Below are positions 8,757 through 16,873 of a stretch of 64,000 nucleotides of DNA, piece by piece (the stretch's first letter is position 1; every line of letters begins with the position of its first letter). The notes beneath the pieces were generated by a model. That model saw only the letters and a program-made list of their open reading frames with translations. It was not told the DNA's origin and did not search any database. Origin of the DNA: Dyadobacter fanqingshengii (GTDB lineage Bacteria; Bacteroidota; Bacteroidia; Cytophagales; Spirosomataceae); the NCBI RefSeq assembly GCF_023822005.2, contig NZ_CP098806.1, positions 4,464,001 to 4,528,000 on the forward strand, in the 5' to 3' direction. A program made the position numbers and the translations under genes.

Positions 8757-9896
8757 ATGAAATTCGCAACGAAAGCTATACATGCCGGCGTGGAGCCGGA
8801 CCCGACCACCGGCGCTATCATGACGCCCATTTACCAAACGTCCACCTACGTGCAGGAAAGCCCGGGCAAGCACAAGGGTTATGAATATTCCCGAACGCAT
8901 AATCCCACGCGAACCGCATTGCAAAAAGCATTGGCAGCATTGGAAAATGGCAAACACGGCATTTGCTATGCTTCCGGACTAGCAGCCACCGACGCAGTTC
9001 TGAAACTTTACAAGCCCGGCGACGAAATTATAGCAACCAACGACATTTACGGAGGCACTTACCGCATTATGAAGCGGATTTACGAGCCATTTGGAATGGT
9101 TTTCAAGTTTGTGGATATGAGTGATCTGGCCAATGTTGAAGCTGCGATTTCCCAGAAAACCAAAATGATCTGGATCGAAACGCCTACTAATCCGCTGCTG
9201 AAAATTGTTGATATCAGGGCCATTACAAGCATTTGCAAGGAAAAGGGCATTCATAGCATTGTAGATAACACATTTGCATCGCCCTATTTGCAAAATCCAT
9301 TGGATATCGGTGCGGATGTTGTGATGCATTCGGTGACGAAATATCTAGGCGGACATTCAGACACAGTTATGGGCGCGCTAATAACCAACGATGATGAACT
9401 CGCAAAGCAATTGGCATTCATTCAAAATGCTAGCGGCGCGGTTCCGGGTCCGCAGGATTGTTTTTTAGTTTTGCGAGGGATAAAAACATTGCATATCCGC
9501 ATGCAAAGACATTGCGAGAATGCGCTGGAAGTGGCCAAATGGCTCGAAGCGCATCCAAAAGTTGCGAAAGTTTATTATCCCGGCCTGCCTTCTCACCCGT
9601 CTTTCGAACTTGCCGGCAGGCAAATGCGTGGTTATGGCGGCATGTTATCTTTTGAATTAAAAGGCGATGTTTACGAAGAAGCCGTGCGTGTGATGGAAAA
9701 TCTGGAAGTTTTTTCTCTGGGCGAATCCCTAGGCGGCGTCGAATCACTTTGTACGCATCCTGCGAGCATGACGCACGCGAGTATTCCAAAAGAAGAAAGG
9801 CTCAAAACAGGCCTGAAAGACACATTAATACGTCTTAGCGTAGGAATTGAAGACGTGGAAGACCTGATCGCCGATCTGGAACAGGCCATTGGATAG
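8757..9896 (+). CDS. Cystathionine gamma-synthase / PLP-dependent trans-sulfuration enzyme
   Basis: A 379-residue PLP enzyme of the Cys/Met metabolism family. It carries the YSRTHNPTR cofactor-phosphate motif, YASGLAATDAVL, DNTFASPYLQNPLDIGADVV and the PLP lysine in SVTKYLGGHSD (about residue 198). It forms or cleaves cystathionine between homoserine esters and cysteine. Gamma-synthase and gamma-lyase cannot be firmly separated by eye. Upstream in-frame codons are not conserved in character, so the ATG at 8757 is chosen, giving the family's usual length of about 380 residues. Confidence 0.85.
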   Translation: MKFATKAIHAGVEPDPTTGAIMTPIYQTSTYVQESPGKHKGYEYSRTHNPTRTALQKALAALENGKHGICYASGLAATDAVLKLYKPGDEIIATNDIYGGTYRIMKRIYEPFGMVFKFVDMSDLANVEAAISQKTKMIWIETPTNPLLKIVDIRAITSICKEKGIHSIVDNTFASPYLQNPLDIGADVVMHSVTKYLGGHSDTVMGALITNDDELAKQLAFIQNASGAVPGPQDCFLVLRGIKTLHIRMQRHCENALEVAKWLEAHPKVAKVYYPGLPSHPSFELAGRQMRGYGGMLSFELKGDVYEEAVRVMENLEVFSLGESLGGVESLCTHPASMTHASIPKEERLKTGLKDTLIRLSVGIEDVEDLIADLEQAIG

Positions 9897-9908
9897 GTTT
9901 CGGTTTGC

Positions 9909-9940
9909 TTTGCAATCAAGGTTCAAAAACCTTACTTTTG
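9909..9940 (+). promoter_or_regulatory. Bacteroidota-type promoter for the DUF3127 gene
   Basis: TTTG (9909-9912), a 20-nt spacer and an exact TAnnTTTG element, TACTTTTG (9933-9940), lie 37 nt upstream of the start codon. Confidence 0.65.
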
Positions 9941-9977
9941 ACATCACATTTTTTTCAGGCACTAAAATATAATTGTA

Positions 9978-10331
9978 ATGGAATTAACAGGAACGGTCAT
10001 CGCTTTGCTTCCCGAAGTAACAGGCCAGGGCAAGAACGGGGCTTGGCGCAAGCAGGAATTCATTCTTGAAATCCCTTCGCAATATCCAAAAAAGGTTTGT
10101 ATAGCGCTTTGGGGCGATAAAATTGATCAGACCAATCTCCAGATAAACGATTCGGTGACTGCATCCATTGACGTAGAAAGCCGCGAATACAATTCCCGCT
10201 GGTATACTGAAGTGAAAGCATGGAAAATCGATAAAGCAGGAACCGGCAATCCAAGCTCAAACTCAGGAGGGCAGCCATTGCCACCGGTTACAACATTCAG
10301 CGAGGACGAGTCGGACGATCTTCCTTTCTAA
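9978..10331 (+). CDS. DUF3127 protein with an SSB-like C-terminal tip
   Basis: A 117-residue protein. The first 90 residues (MELTGTVIALLPEVTGQGKN... AWKI) match the DUF3127 family, a compact beta-barrel, OB-like domain common in Bacteroidota. A low-complexity Gly/Ser/Pro linker follows, and the protein ends EDESDDLPF. That end is the same kind of acidic tail with terminal Pro-Phe by which single-stranded DNA-binding protein recruits repair and replication partners. The DUF3127 call is family knowledge; a role on single-stranded DNA or in SSB-partner binding is inference. Confidence 0.75.
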   Translation: MELTGTVIALLPEVTGQGKNGAWRKQEFILEIPSQYPKKVCIALWGDKIDQTNLQINDSVTASIDVESREYNSRWYTEVKAWKIDKAGTGNPSSNSGGQPLPPVTTFSEDESDDLPF

Positions 10332-10341
10332 TTGACATGAT

Positions 10342-10406
10342 AATTCCCGGCTTAGCGAATTCTGTTTCACACAAAACACACGCAGAGCCGGGAATTTCTA
10401 TTTTTT
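10342..10406 (+). terminator. Bidirectional-looking terminator between convergent genes
   Basis: AATTCCCGGCT (10342-10352) and AGCCGGGAATT (10386-10396) are perfect complements around a 33-nt loop, followed by TTCTATTTTTT. The site lies between the convergent DUF3127 and AlbA_2 genes. Confidence 0.7.
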
Positions 10407-10409
10407 AAG

Positions 10410-11063
10410 CTAATTGGATTGATAGGCCATCGACATTGTAAACTTGTCGATCATTTCCTGTGGGTGCACTTCCAAAATTCGTGCAAGCACCATTACTACA
10501 AGTGTATTGGAGGCTATTTTGCGAGGGATGCCGGCAAATGTTGCAAAAAGATCGACGGTAATTGATTCTTTCTCATCCAAAAGCTTCATTAATTTCTGCT
10601 CCTTATCGCCATACTGAAAGCGAATGTCGCGCTCGCCTCTTCCCCGGCGCATAATTTCCTTCATTTCCCTGCTCGCCTGGATTGACTTGTCATCCACACG
10701 AATGTAAGCCTGGCGGTTTCCGGTGTCGTCCACCACATAATGTGGCTTGTCAATGCTTCTGTTAATGGTTAGCACCAACACATCGCGGTCCGGACTTACC
10801 GGGATCCTTTCTTTTCTGTAACTGATTTTGGGATAAATGTATTTGTCGATGGCCTTCGTGAGCGTGTACTCATCTTCCTCCGCATCTTTGAGGCCTTTTA
10901 TCGTTTTGTCGTCTCCCACCCCGACGAAGAGTTTTCCACCACCGGAGTTGGCAAATGCGACAACTTCACGGACAATCTTTTCTGGGTGATTGGACTTCAA
11001 TTTGAATTCCACATGTTCACCCTCACCTTTCTTAACCAACTCTTTCAACAATCGAAGCTCCAT
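10410..11063 (-). CDS. AlbA_2 (Schlafen-type) domain DNA-binding protein
   Basis: A 217-residue protein with an N-terminal AlbA_2 domain: GEHVEFKLKSNHPEKIVREV, then AFANSGGGKLFVGVGDD, the usual signature of this putative nucleic-acid-binding fold. The C-terminal part (from about residue 150) is helical and ends with a winged-helix-like segment, ITVDLFATFAGIPRKIASN. Family members are often transcription regulators or parts of defence systems. Nothing in the neighbourhood fixes its role. Confidence 0.75.
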   Translation of the reverse strand: MELRLLKELVKKGEGEHVEFKLKSNHPEKIVREVVAFANSGGGKLFVGVGDDKTIKGLKDAEEDEYTLTKAIDKYIYPKISYRKERIPVSPDRDVLVLTINRSIDKPHYVVDDTGNRQAYIRVDDKSIQASREMKEIMRRGRGERDIRFQYGDKEQKLMKLLDEKESITVDLFATFAGIPRKIASNTLVVMVLARILEVHPQEMIDKFTMSMAYQSN

Positions 11064-11175
11064 CGGTTGGAATGGATAGATATCTGAACTATGATAACGC
11101 TAACAATTTACATTCCTTTTGTCAGATTAAAAAAATAATATGCGCCGGATTTCGTAAATATTTCACTCATAATCA

Positions 11176-11204
11176 TAAAAAAAACGGCACTGGTAAGGTG
11201 CCGT
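11176..11204 (-). terminator. Rho-independent terminator after the DUF2795 gene
   Basis: Read on the minus strand, ACGGCAC and GTGCCGT form a 7-bp stem with a 7-nt loop, followed by eight T. It lies 9 nt past the stop codon of the minus-strand gene. Confidence 0.8.
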
Positions 11205-11213
11205 CTTCTTTAT

Positions 11214-11435
11214 CTAGTATTCATCTTCGTTGAAAAAGAAATCATCTTTTGTGGGATAATCGGGCCAAATTTCTTCAATGCTTTCATAAGGCTGACCATC
11301 ATCTTCAAGCTCCTGTAGGTTTTCAACTACTTCTAACGGAGCGCCTGTTCTGATTGCAAAGTCAATTAGCTCGTCTTTGGTAGCTGGCCAGGGAGCATCT
11401 TCAAGATACGACGCGAGTTCAAGAGTCCAGTACAT
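11214..11435 (-). CDS. DUF2795 small acidic protein
   Basis: A 73-residue acidic protein, MYWTLELASYLEDAPWPATK..., matching the DUF2795 family found widely in Bacteroidota and other bacteria. The segment ATKDELIDFAIRTGAPLEVVENL resembles the small helical repeat of that family. The tail is strongly acidic and aromatic (PTKDDFFFNEDEY). The function is not known. A dedicated terminator follows, so it is probably a single-gene transcript. Confidence 0.75.
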   Translation of the reverse strand: MYWTLELASYLEDAPWPATKDELIDFAIRTGAPLEVVENLQELEDDGQPYESIEEIWPDYPTKDDFFFNEDEY

Positions 11436-11594
11436 AATATTTTCGCCTATTAATAGTTACTTACTTTTCTGCAAAAGTAAAAAATTTGACATCTTTTAAA
11501 AGCTTAAAGCGAAAAAAAAGAAAAATAATTGCTTCCCCCAAAATATAATTTCACCCACTGAAATAATAGCCTAAATGTCAGCCGGTTACAATAT

Positions 11595-11972
11595 TCACGA
11601 AGCCAATAAAGTTGCAGCCGATATGCCGAGACCTTTATGTATTCTACGAATCATTTCCAAGGTTAGCGGCCTTTTGCGGTTTAACACTTCGGACACCCGA
11701 CTTGCACTTCCAAAATAGTCCACCAAATCTTTTTTCTTCAACCCGTTCTCTTCCATTTTTAGCTTGATGGCCTCAACCGGGTCGGGAGGCTCAATCGCGA
11801 AGTGAACAGACTCATAATCCTCCACTATAATGGAGATCAATTCTAACAATTCTTCCTCAGGGCTGTTTTCTTCACAGTCAACCAACGAATCTATGACTTT
11901 GAGATAAACCTTATAATCCTCATCCGAATGAATCGGTTTTAGCTCGGACTTAATTTGTTGTATTGATTTCAT
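11595..11972 (-). CDS. higA: HigA-type antitoxin (HTH)
   Basis: A 125-residue protein whose C-terminal half is an XRE-like HTH: PVEAIKLKMEENGLKKKDLVDYFGSASRVSEVLNRKRPLTLEMIRRI. The first half is acidic, as in HigA proteins encoded downstream of their toxin. The toxin-first gene order is typical of higBA and the gap to the toxin gene is 5 bases. HigA binds the toxin and represses the operon promoter; this is family knowledge. Confidence 0.8.
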   Translation of the reverse strand: MKSIQQIKSELKPIHSDEDYKVYLKVIDSLVDCEENSPEEELLELISIIVEDYESVHFAIEPPDPVEAIKLKMEENGLKKKDLVDYFGSASRVSEVLNRKRPLTLEMIRRIHKGLGISAATLLAS

Positions 11973-11977
11973 GAACG

Positions 11978-12274
11978 TTAAATATTTTTAATATCATTAA
12001 TCTGATCGTATTCCTTATGCGTGCCGAGAAAGCGTATAAACGCCCATTGCAAATTATATCTAAATAATACGATCAGTCTGTATTTGTTATGGCAGATGTT
12101 GAATACGATCCTATTATTTCCCACCGTATCGCTCTTTGGATTTTCAGCAATCACCTCATTTGGTGAAGAATAGCTTGCGTTCCTTATCTTTTCATGCCAA
12201 TATTTAAGTTCTTGCTCCGCGTCCGGATATTTCTCCCAAAACACTCTCAATGTTCCTTTTGTAATAATTCTCAC
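11978..12274 (-). CDS. higB: HigB-type mRNA interferase toxin
   Basis: About 98 residues in the HigB/RelE fold: RIITKGTLRVFWEKYPDAEQ at the start, NICHNKYRLIVLFRYN in the middle and WAFIRFLGTHKEYDQI at the end. It would cleave mRNA at the ribosome. The GTG at 12274 gives the usual family start; an in-frame TTG 42 bases upstream would add a poorly conserved extension. It is intact and coupled to higA. Confidence 0.8.
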   Translation of the reverse strand: MRIITKGTLRVFWEKYPDAEQELKYWHEKIRNASYSSPNEVIAENPKSDTVGNNRIVFNICHNKYRLIVLFRYNLQWAFIRFLGTHKEYDQINDIKNI

Positions 12275-12406
12275 AGGCACACCATTAAAATTCCCAAATT
12301 GGTAATAACTATACAAATATGGTAATATTTATGGTCAAGACAAATTCTGGTCCTTCAATCCTGAAAACCTTTTTGTAATTTTCACGATCATTATAAAAGC
12401 AGGGAC

Positions 12407-13135
12407 ATGACTATTGAAGTTTGCGCTTATTCGTTGGAATCTTGTATCAATGCACAGGCCGGCGGCGCGGGGAGGATTGAATTATGCGGCGGACTGGGCG
12501 AAGGCGGAACTACGCCAAGCGCAGGTTTGATTGAAGTAGTCAGACAACATATAGACATTGATCTTTTCGTCATGATCCGTCCTCGGGGCGGAGATTTTGT
12601 TTACGATGTTTTTGAAGAAGAAATCATGCGCAAAGATATTGATCTGGCCAAAAAATTGGGCGCAAATGGTGTTGTACTAGGCATTTTGACCAGTGATGGC
12701 CAGGTTGATATCGCCCGTACGAAGGCACTCGTAGAATATGCTTACCCCATGAAAGTAACTTTCCACCGCGCGTTCGACCTTACGCCTGACCCAATCAAAG
12801 CGTTAAAAGCAGTGATCGAAACAGGCGCAGAACGCATCCTGACTTCCGGCCAGAAGCCTGCAGCGGTTGAGGGCATTACGTTATTGGAGCAACTTTCAAA
12901 AGAAGCGGGCGATTCCATTGAGATCATGGCTGGCGGCGGCGTTAACCATAATAATGCGGCCCAATTGGCAGCAGCTGGCGTGCATTCACTGCATTTGACT
13001 GCCAAAGCATTCCGTCCGGGCAGACAAAAATATTTCCCGGCAGACATTTCGATGGCCGGAGGCGTGCCCGACGAACATTCCGTGATGTATGCTGATCTGG
13101 CACTGGTTGAGGCTATTGTGCAAGTAGTTTCGTGA
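12407..13135 (+). CDS. cutC: CutC family protein
   Basis: A 242-residue TIM-barrel protein of the CutC family, starting MTIEVCAYSLESC and carrying GAGRIELCGGLGEGGTTPS, MIRPRGGDFVY and TFHRAFDLTPDP, all family signatures. CutC was first linked to copper tolerance in E. coli, but its direct role in copper handling is disputed. Length and motifs are complete. It lies 42 bases upstream of a penicillin acylase gene on the same strand. Confidence 0.85.
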   Translation: MTIEVCAYSLESCINAQAGGAGRIELCGGLGEGGTTPSAGLIEVVRQHIDIDLFVMIRPRGGDFVYDVFEEEIMRKDIDLAKKLGANGVVLGILTSDGQVDIARTKALVEYAYPMKVTFHRAFDLTPDPIKALKAVIETGAERILTSGQKPAAVEGITLLEQLSKEAGDSIEIMAGGGVNHNNAAQLAAAGVHSLHLTAKAFRPGRQKYFPADISMAGGVPDEHSVMYADLALVEAIVQVVS

Positions 13136-13177
13136 TGGCGCGCGGCTTTTAAAATTGCGTCACCCAACTCTCCTTTT

Positions 13178-15625
13178 ATGAAGTATTTTAAAGCTTTTGT
13201 TTCACTCGCTGCAACAATTTGCCTTGTTTATTTCCTTAGTAGGCCGCTCGGCCCGGCCCCGGCGTTGGGCCCGTTTTTAAGTCCGTTTACGGGATTTGGA
13301 CAAAATGGCGACAAAGTCATTGAAAAAGATGGTGAAACAATTCTCAAACTCAACGGACTAAAAGAAGAGATCACAATCCGGTTCGATGACGTGGGTGTTC
13401 CGCATATTTTTGCCAAAAACGACTTTGACCTTTTTTACGCGCAGGGCTTCGTAACGGCAAAAGACAGGCTTTGGCAAATGGATTTACAGATTCGTGCCGC
13501 GTCAGGGCGACTTTCCGAAGTGCTGGGTGAAGCAACATTGCAGCTGGACCAGCAGAGTCGCCGCTTAGGAATGGGCTATGGTGCCGAAGCCAACATAAAA
13601 GTAGCGATGCAAGACCCACATTCTCGCGAAGCACTGCTCGGCTACACCGCAGGCATTAATGCATATATAGATCAGCTTTCGCCAAAAGATTATCCGATAG
13701 AATTCAAATTGCTGGGTTACAAACCGGAAGCATGGCAGCCGATCAACACCATGTACATGCTGGAACAGATGACATTAACATTGGCCGGGCGATCTAATGA
13801 GCTCAATATGAGCAATGTTCTGAAAACCTATGGCGAAAAAGTAGTCAATGACCTGTTCCCGGATTATCCCATGTTCCAGGAAAGCCCGGTGATCCCTGCT
13901 GGCACGGATTGGGATTTTAAGCCATTGGCAATCCCTAAGCGCCCCAAAACACTAAAGACCGGAGACAGTTTAGCATATTTAAAAAAAACGCCGGCCGCAC
14001 TAATGCAAAGAGAGCCCAAACCGGAAGGAATCGGCAGCAATAACTGGGCAGTAAGCGCTGAAAAATCAATTACCGGCTATCCTATTCTCGCCAATGACCC
14101 GCACCTTGAACTGACGCTGCCGTCCATTTGGTATCAAGTTCAGCTACATTCCCCTTCCATGAATGTGTATGGCGTTTCGCTTCCAGGCATTCCGAGTGTG
14201 ATTATTGGCTTTAACCAGCACGTGGCCTGGGGTGTTACCAATACGGACGCTGACGTTTTTGACCTATATAAAATCAAATTCAAAGACGAATCCAGAACGC
14301 AGTATTGGCATGATAATCAATGGAAACCGACGAAAAAACGCATTGAAAGTATCATTGTTAAGGGACAAAAAGATCCCAACCAGGAAGAGGTCATCTACAC
14401 ACACCACGGGCCGGTTACGGAAACGGATAACAGCTCCGGAAAATATCCTGAATTAGCAGTAAAATGGATCGGGCACGAGGCTGGAAACAGCTTCCTGACA
14501 TTCCATGCGCTGAATAAGGCCAAAAATTATGAGGATTACCGAAAGGCCCTTACCTATTATGTTGGCCCGGCGCAAAACTTCGTCTTTGCAGATAACAGCA
14601 AGAACATTGCGCTTACAGTCAATGGCAAACTGCCTTTGAAATATAAGGGTCAGGGGAAATTTGTCCTGGATGGCACGAAAGCGGCGGATGACTGGCAAGG
14701 CTGGATCCCCGCTGCGCAAAATCCTTATGTTAAGAACCCGAAAAGAGGTTTTGTCAGCAGTGCCAATCAGTCTTCCACCGATCCTTCCTATCCTTATTTT
14801 ATCAACTGGGTTTTTGCGCCCACGGAACGCGGCGTGCGCATCAATGAGCGCCTCACGTCCATGAACCGTGCAAATGCTGATAGTTTGAGAATGTTACAAA
14901 ACGACAATTTCAGTGTTTTGGCAAGAAACATTTTGCCCAAATTATTGGAAACATTAAAATCGACAACATTAACGCCTGCTCAAAAAGCCGCTGCCATTAC
15001 GTTGGCCAACTGGAACTACCAGAATACATCTGAATCAGTCGCCACCTCCATTTTTGAAGAATGGATGCCTTTATTGCAGGCAAAGATCTGGAATGATGAG
15101 TTTGGCGAAAACATGGAATTTCCCACGCGCGACCGAACGTTGTATATGATTTTGAATCAGCCAAATAAAAAATGGTTCGATAATGTTACCACACCGGAAA
15201 AAGAAACGCTGGCCGACCTCACCGCAGCCAGTTTCAAAGCCGCACTTGATACATTAACCACCCGGCACGGGCCAATGAGCCAGTCGTGGCAATGGGCACA
15301 AGTGAAGGGAACCGAAATCAGGCATCTGAGCAGGAGCCTGAAACCGTTCAATGCGCCAGCTTTGAAAGTGGGGGGCGGCCGGAGCATTGTCAACGCTATT
15401 ACCAAGCGAAACGGGCCTTCCTGGCGTATGGTGGTTGAACTGGGGCCGGTGCCAAGAGCCTACGGCATTTATCCGGGCGGGCAATCGGGAAACCCGGGGA
15501 GTCCTTACTACCTGAATTTGTTAAAAAAATGGGAAAACGGGGAGCTTAATGAGCTTGTTTACCTGCTCGAACCAGCCCAAAAGCACCCGCGCATGACATC
15601 CAGTGTGAAGCTCCAAAAACCTTAA
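13178..15625 (+). CDS. Penicillin acylase family N-terminal nucleophile hydrolase
   Basis: An 815-residue precursor with an N-terminal hydrophobic segment (about residues 5-22) for export or anchoring. The self-processing site and nucleophile Ser are in GIGSNNWAVSAEKS (Ser about residue 286), where cleavage would yield alpha and beta subunits. ILANDPHLELTLPSIWYQ follows, as in this family. It would hydrolyse amide bonds of N-acyl compounds such as acyl-homoserine lactones, beta-lactams or lipopeptides in the periplasm; the natural substrate is unknown. The full family length is present. Confidence 0.85.
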   Translation: MKYFKAFVSLAATICLVYFLSRPLGPAPALGPFLSPFTGFGQNGDKVIEKDGETILKLNGLKEEITIRFDDVGVPHIFAKNDFDLFYAQGFVTAKDRLWQMDLQIRAASGRLSEVLGEATLQLDQQSRRLGMGYGAEANIKVAMQDPHSREALLGYTAGINAYIDQLSPKDYPIEFKLLGYKPEAWQPINTMYMLEQMTLTLAGRSNELNMSNVLKTYGEKVVNDLFPDYPMFQESPVIPAGTDWDFKPLAIPKRPKTLKTGDSLAYLKKTPAALMQREPKPEGIGSNNWAVSAEKSITGYPILANDPHLELTLPSIWYQVQLHSPSMNVYGVSLPGIPSVIIGFNQHVAWGVTNTDADVFDLYKIKFKDESRTQYWHDNQWKPTKKRIESIIVKGQKDPNQEEVIYTHHGPVTETDNSSGKYPELAVKWIGHEAGNSFLTFHALNKAKNYEDYRKALTYYVGPAQNFVFADNSKNIALTVNGKLPLKYKGQGKFVLDGTKAADDWQGWIPAAQNPYVKNPKRGFVSSANQSSTDPSYPYFINWVFAPTERGVRINERLTSMNRANADSLRMLQNDNFSVLARNILPKLLETLKSTTLTPAQKAAAITLANWNYQNTSESVATSIFEEWMPLLQAKIWNDEFGENMEFPTRDRTLYMILNQPNKKWFDNVTTPEKETLADLTAASFKAALDTLTTRHGPMSQSWQWAQVKGTEIRHLSRSLKPFNAPALKVGGGRSIVNAITKRNGPSWRMVVELGPVPRAYGIYPGGQSGNPGSPYYLNLLKKWENGELNELVYLLEPAQKHPRMTSSVKLQKP

Positions 15626-15636
15626 CATTCGCAATA

Positions 15637-15996
15637 ATGAATTTCCTTATCATATTACTGATCACCGCATTACTGCAAATAGTCGCCCCGTGGTGGGTTG
15701 TCGCCATCGTTCCGTTTCTGGTTTTTCTGATCAGGCAAACCAACGCATCCAATGCGTTTTGGACTGGTTTTGCCGCAATCGCACTGCTCTGGATGGCCTA
15801 CGGCTTTTATCTTCATTTTCTTTCCGATGGAGCGATGTCCGACCGGATTGCGGGAATATTTTCTTTGCCAAATGGCATTGTCCTCTTGTTGATTTCCGCA
15901 TTAGTGGGCGGTTTAACGGGCGGATTAGCGGGATTATCCGGGCTGTTGGTCCGCAGGATATTCATTTCGGCTCCGCCAAGAGGCATATCATTATAA
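15637..15996 (+). CDS. Small integral membrane protein
   Basis: A 119-residue protein with four hydrophobic segments (about residues 2-35, 42-60, 72-92 and 88-108). It includes a glycine-rich last helix, LISALVGGLTGGLAGLSGLL. It starts 11 bases after the penicillin acylase and may be co-transcribed. I do not recognise a family. Confidence 0.6.
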   Translation: MNFLIILLITALLQIVAPWWVVAIVPFLVFLIRQTNASNAFWTGFAAIALLWMAYGFYLHFLSDGAMSDRIAGIFSLPNGIVLLLISALVGGLTGGLAGLSGLLVRRIFISAPPRGISL

Positions 15997-16032
15997 AACT
16001 TGGTGTAAATGTCACACAGGGCCTGATATTCA

Positions 16033-16061
16033 TTGTACTTAAACACAAATTATTATCTTTG
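16033..16061 (+). promoter_or_regulatory. Bacteroidota-type promoter for the OmpH-like gene
   Basis: TTG at 16033, an 18-nt spacer and an exact TAnnTTTG element, TATCTTTG (16054-16061), lie 31 nt upstream of the GTG start. Confidence 0.65.
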
Positions 16062-16092
16062 CGGCTCGTTAAAAAAACAAAACTCAAAAAAC

Positions 16093-16713
16093 GTGAACAA
16101 CAATACTTCGTTAATTTGGAACATCGTGCTTTCACTGGCTGTGGCGGTGTTATTCTTTTTACATTTTTCAGGTAAGCCTTCGGGAGATGCAGGTGTAGCA
16201 GCAGATGGTGGCGTAGTGGCAGGTCGTAAAACCGTATATGTTCAGGTTGATTCTTTGTTGAAAAACTACGAATTCTTTAAAGACACAAGAAAAGAGCTGG
16301 AAAATAAAAACTTCCAACTTGAAAATGAGTTGAATACAAAAGGCCGTTCATTGCAAAATGAAGTTCAGTTTTTTCAACAAAGAGCACAAACAATGACGCC
16401 CGAGCAAGCACGTTCCACAGAGGCACAATTGATGAAAAAACAGCAGGATCTGGTTGCTTACCGCGATCAGTCTGCACAGGCTTTGGGCCAGGAAGAGGCT
16501 AAGAAAAACGAGGAGCTTTACAAAAACATCCGTTCTTACATTGAGAAATATAACAAAGAGAATGGTTTTGAATATGTTCTGGGTTACTCATTAGGCGGCG
16601 GAATTTTGTTTGCTAATCCATCATTGGATGTAACACAAAAAATCCTTGACGGCTTGAACAAAGAATATAAAGGAAGCAATACATCGAAAGCTGATTCTAC
16701 TAAAAAGAAGTAA
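16093..16713 (+). CDS. OmpH/Skp-like periplasmic chaperone
   Basis: About 206 residues. A single N-terminal hydrophobic segment (IWNIVLSLAVAVLFFLHF) anchors or exports the protein. Then come VYVQVDSLLKNYEFFKDTRKEL and a long coiled coil rich in Glu, Gln and Lys (residues about 55-150), as in OmpH/Skp chaperones that carry outer-membrane proteins. The tail IRSYIEKYNKENGFEYVLGY is also typical. The GTG at 16093 is preferred to an upstream TTG at 16033, which lies inside the promoter. Confidence 0.75.
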   Translation: MNNNTSLIWNIVLSLAVAVLFFLHFSGKPSGDAGVAADGGVVAGRKTVYVQVDSLLKNYEFFKDTRKELENKNFQLENELNTKGRSLQNEVQFFQQRAQTMTPEQARSTEAQLMKKQQDLVAYRDQSAQALGQEEAKKNEELYKNIRSYIEKYNKENGFEYVLGYSLGGGILFANPSLDVTQKILDGLNKEYKGSNTSKADSTKKK

Positions 16714-16736
16714 GCGATATTGAGGCATAAATGAAA

Positions 16737-16770
16737 GCAGGCCGCTAAACATTTAGCGGCCTGCTTTTTT
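16737..16770 (+). terminator. Strong rho-independent terminator after the OmpH-like gene
   Basis: GCAGGCCGCTAAA (16737-16749) and TTTAGCGGCCTGC (16752-16764) form a 13-bp perfect stem with a two-nucleotide centre (effectively a tetraloop), followed by six T. Confidence 0.9.
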
Positions 16771-16873
16771 ATGTCCCTTAGGCTAATTCAAACCCGCCCA
16801 TTAATAATCGGAATTGACTTCGACCATGCCATTTTGATAAATAGCATTTTCCCTTCGCTATAAATTAAAGGTA

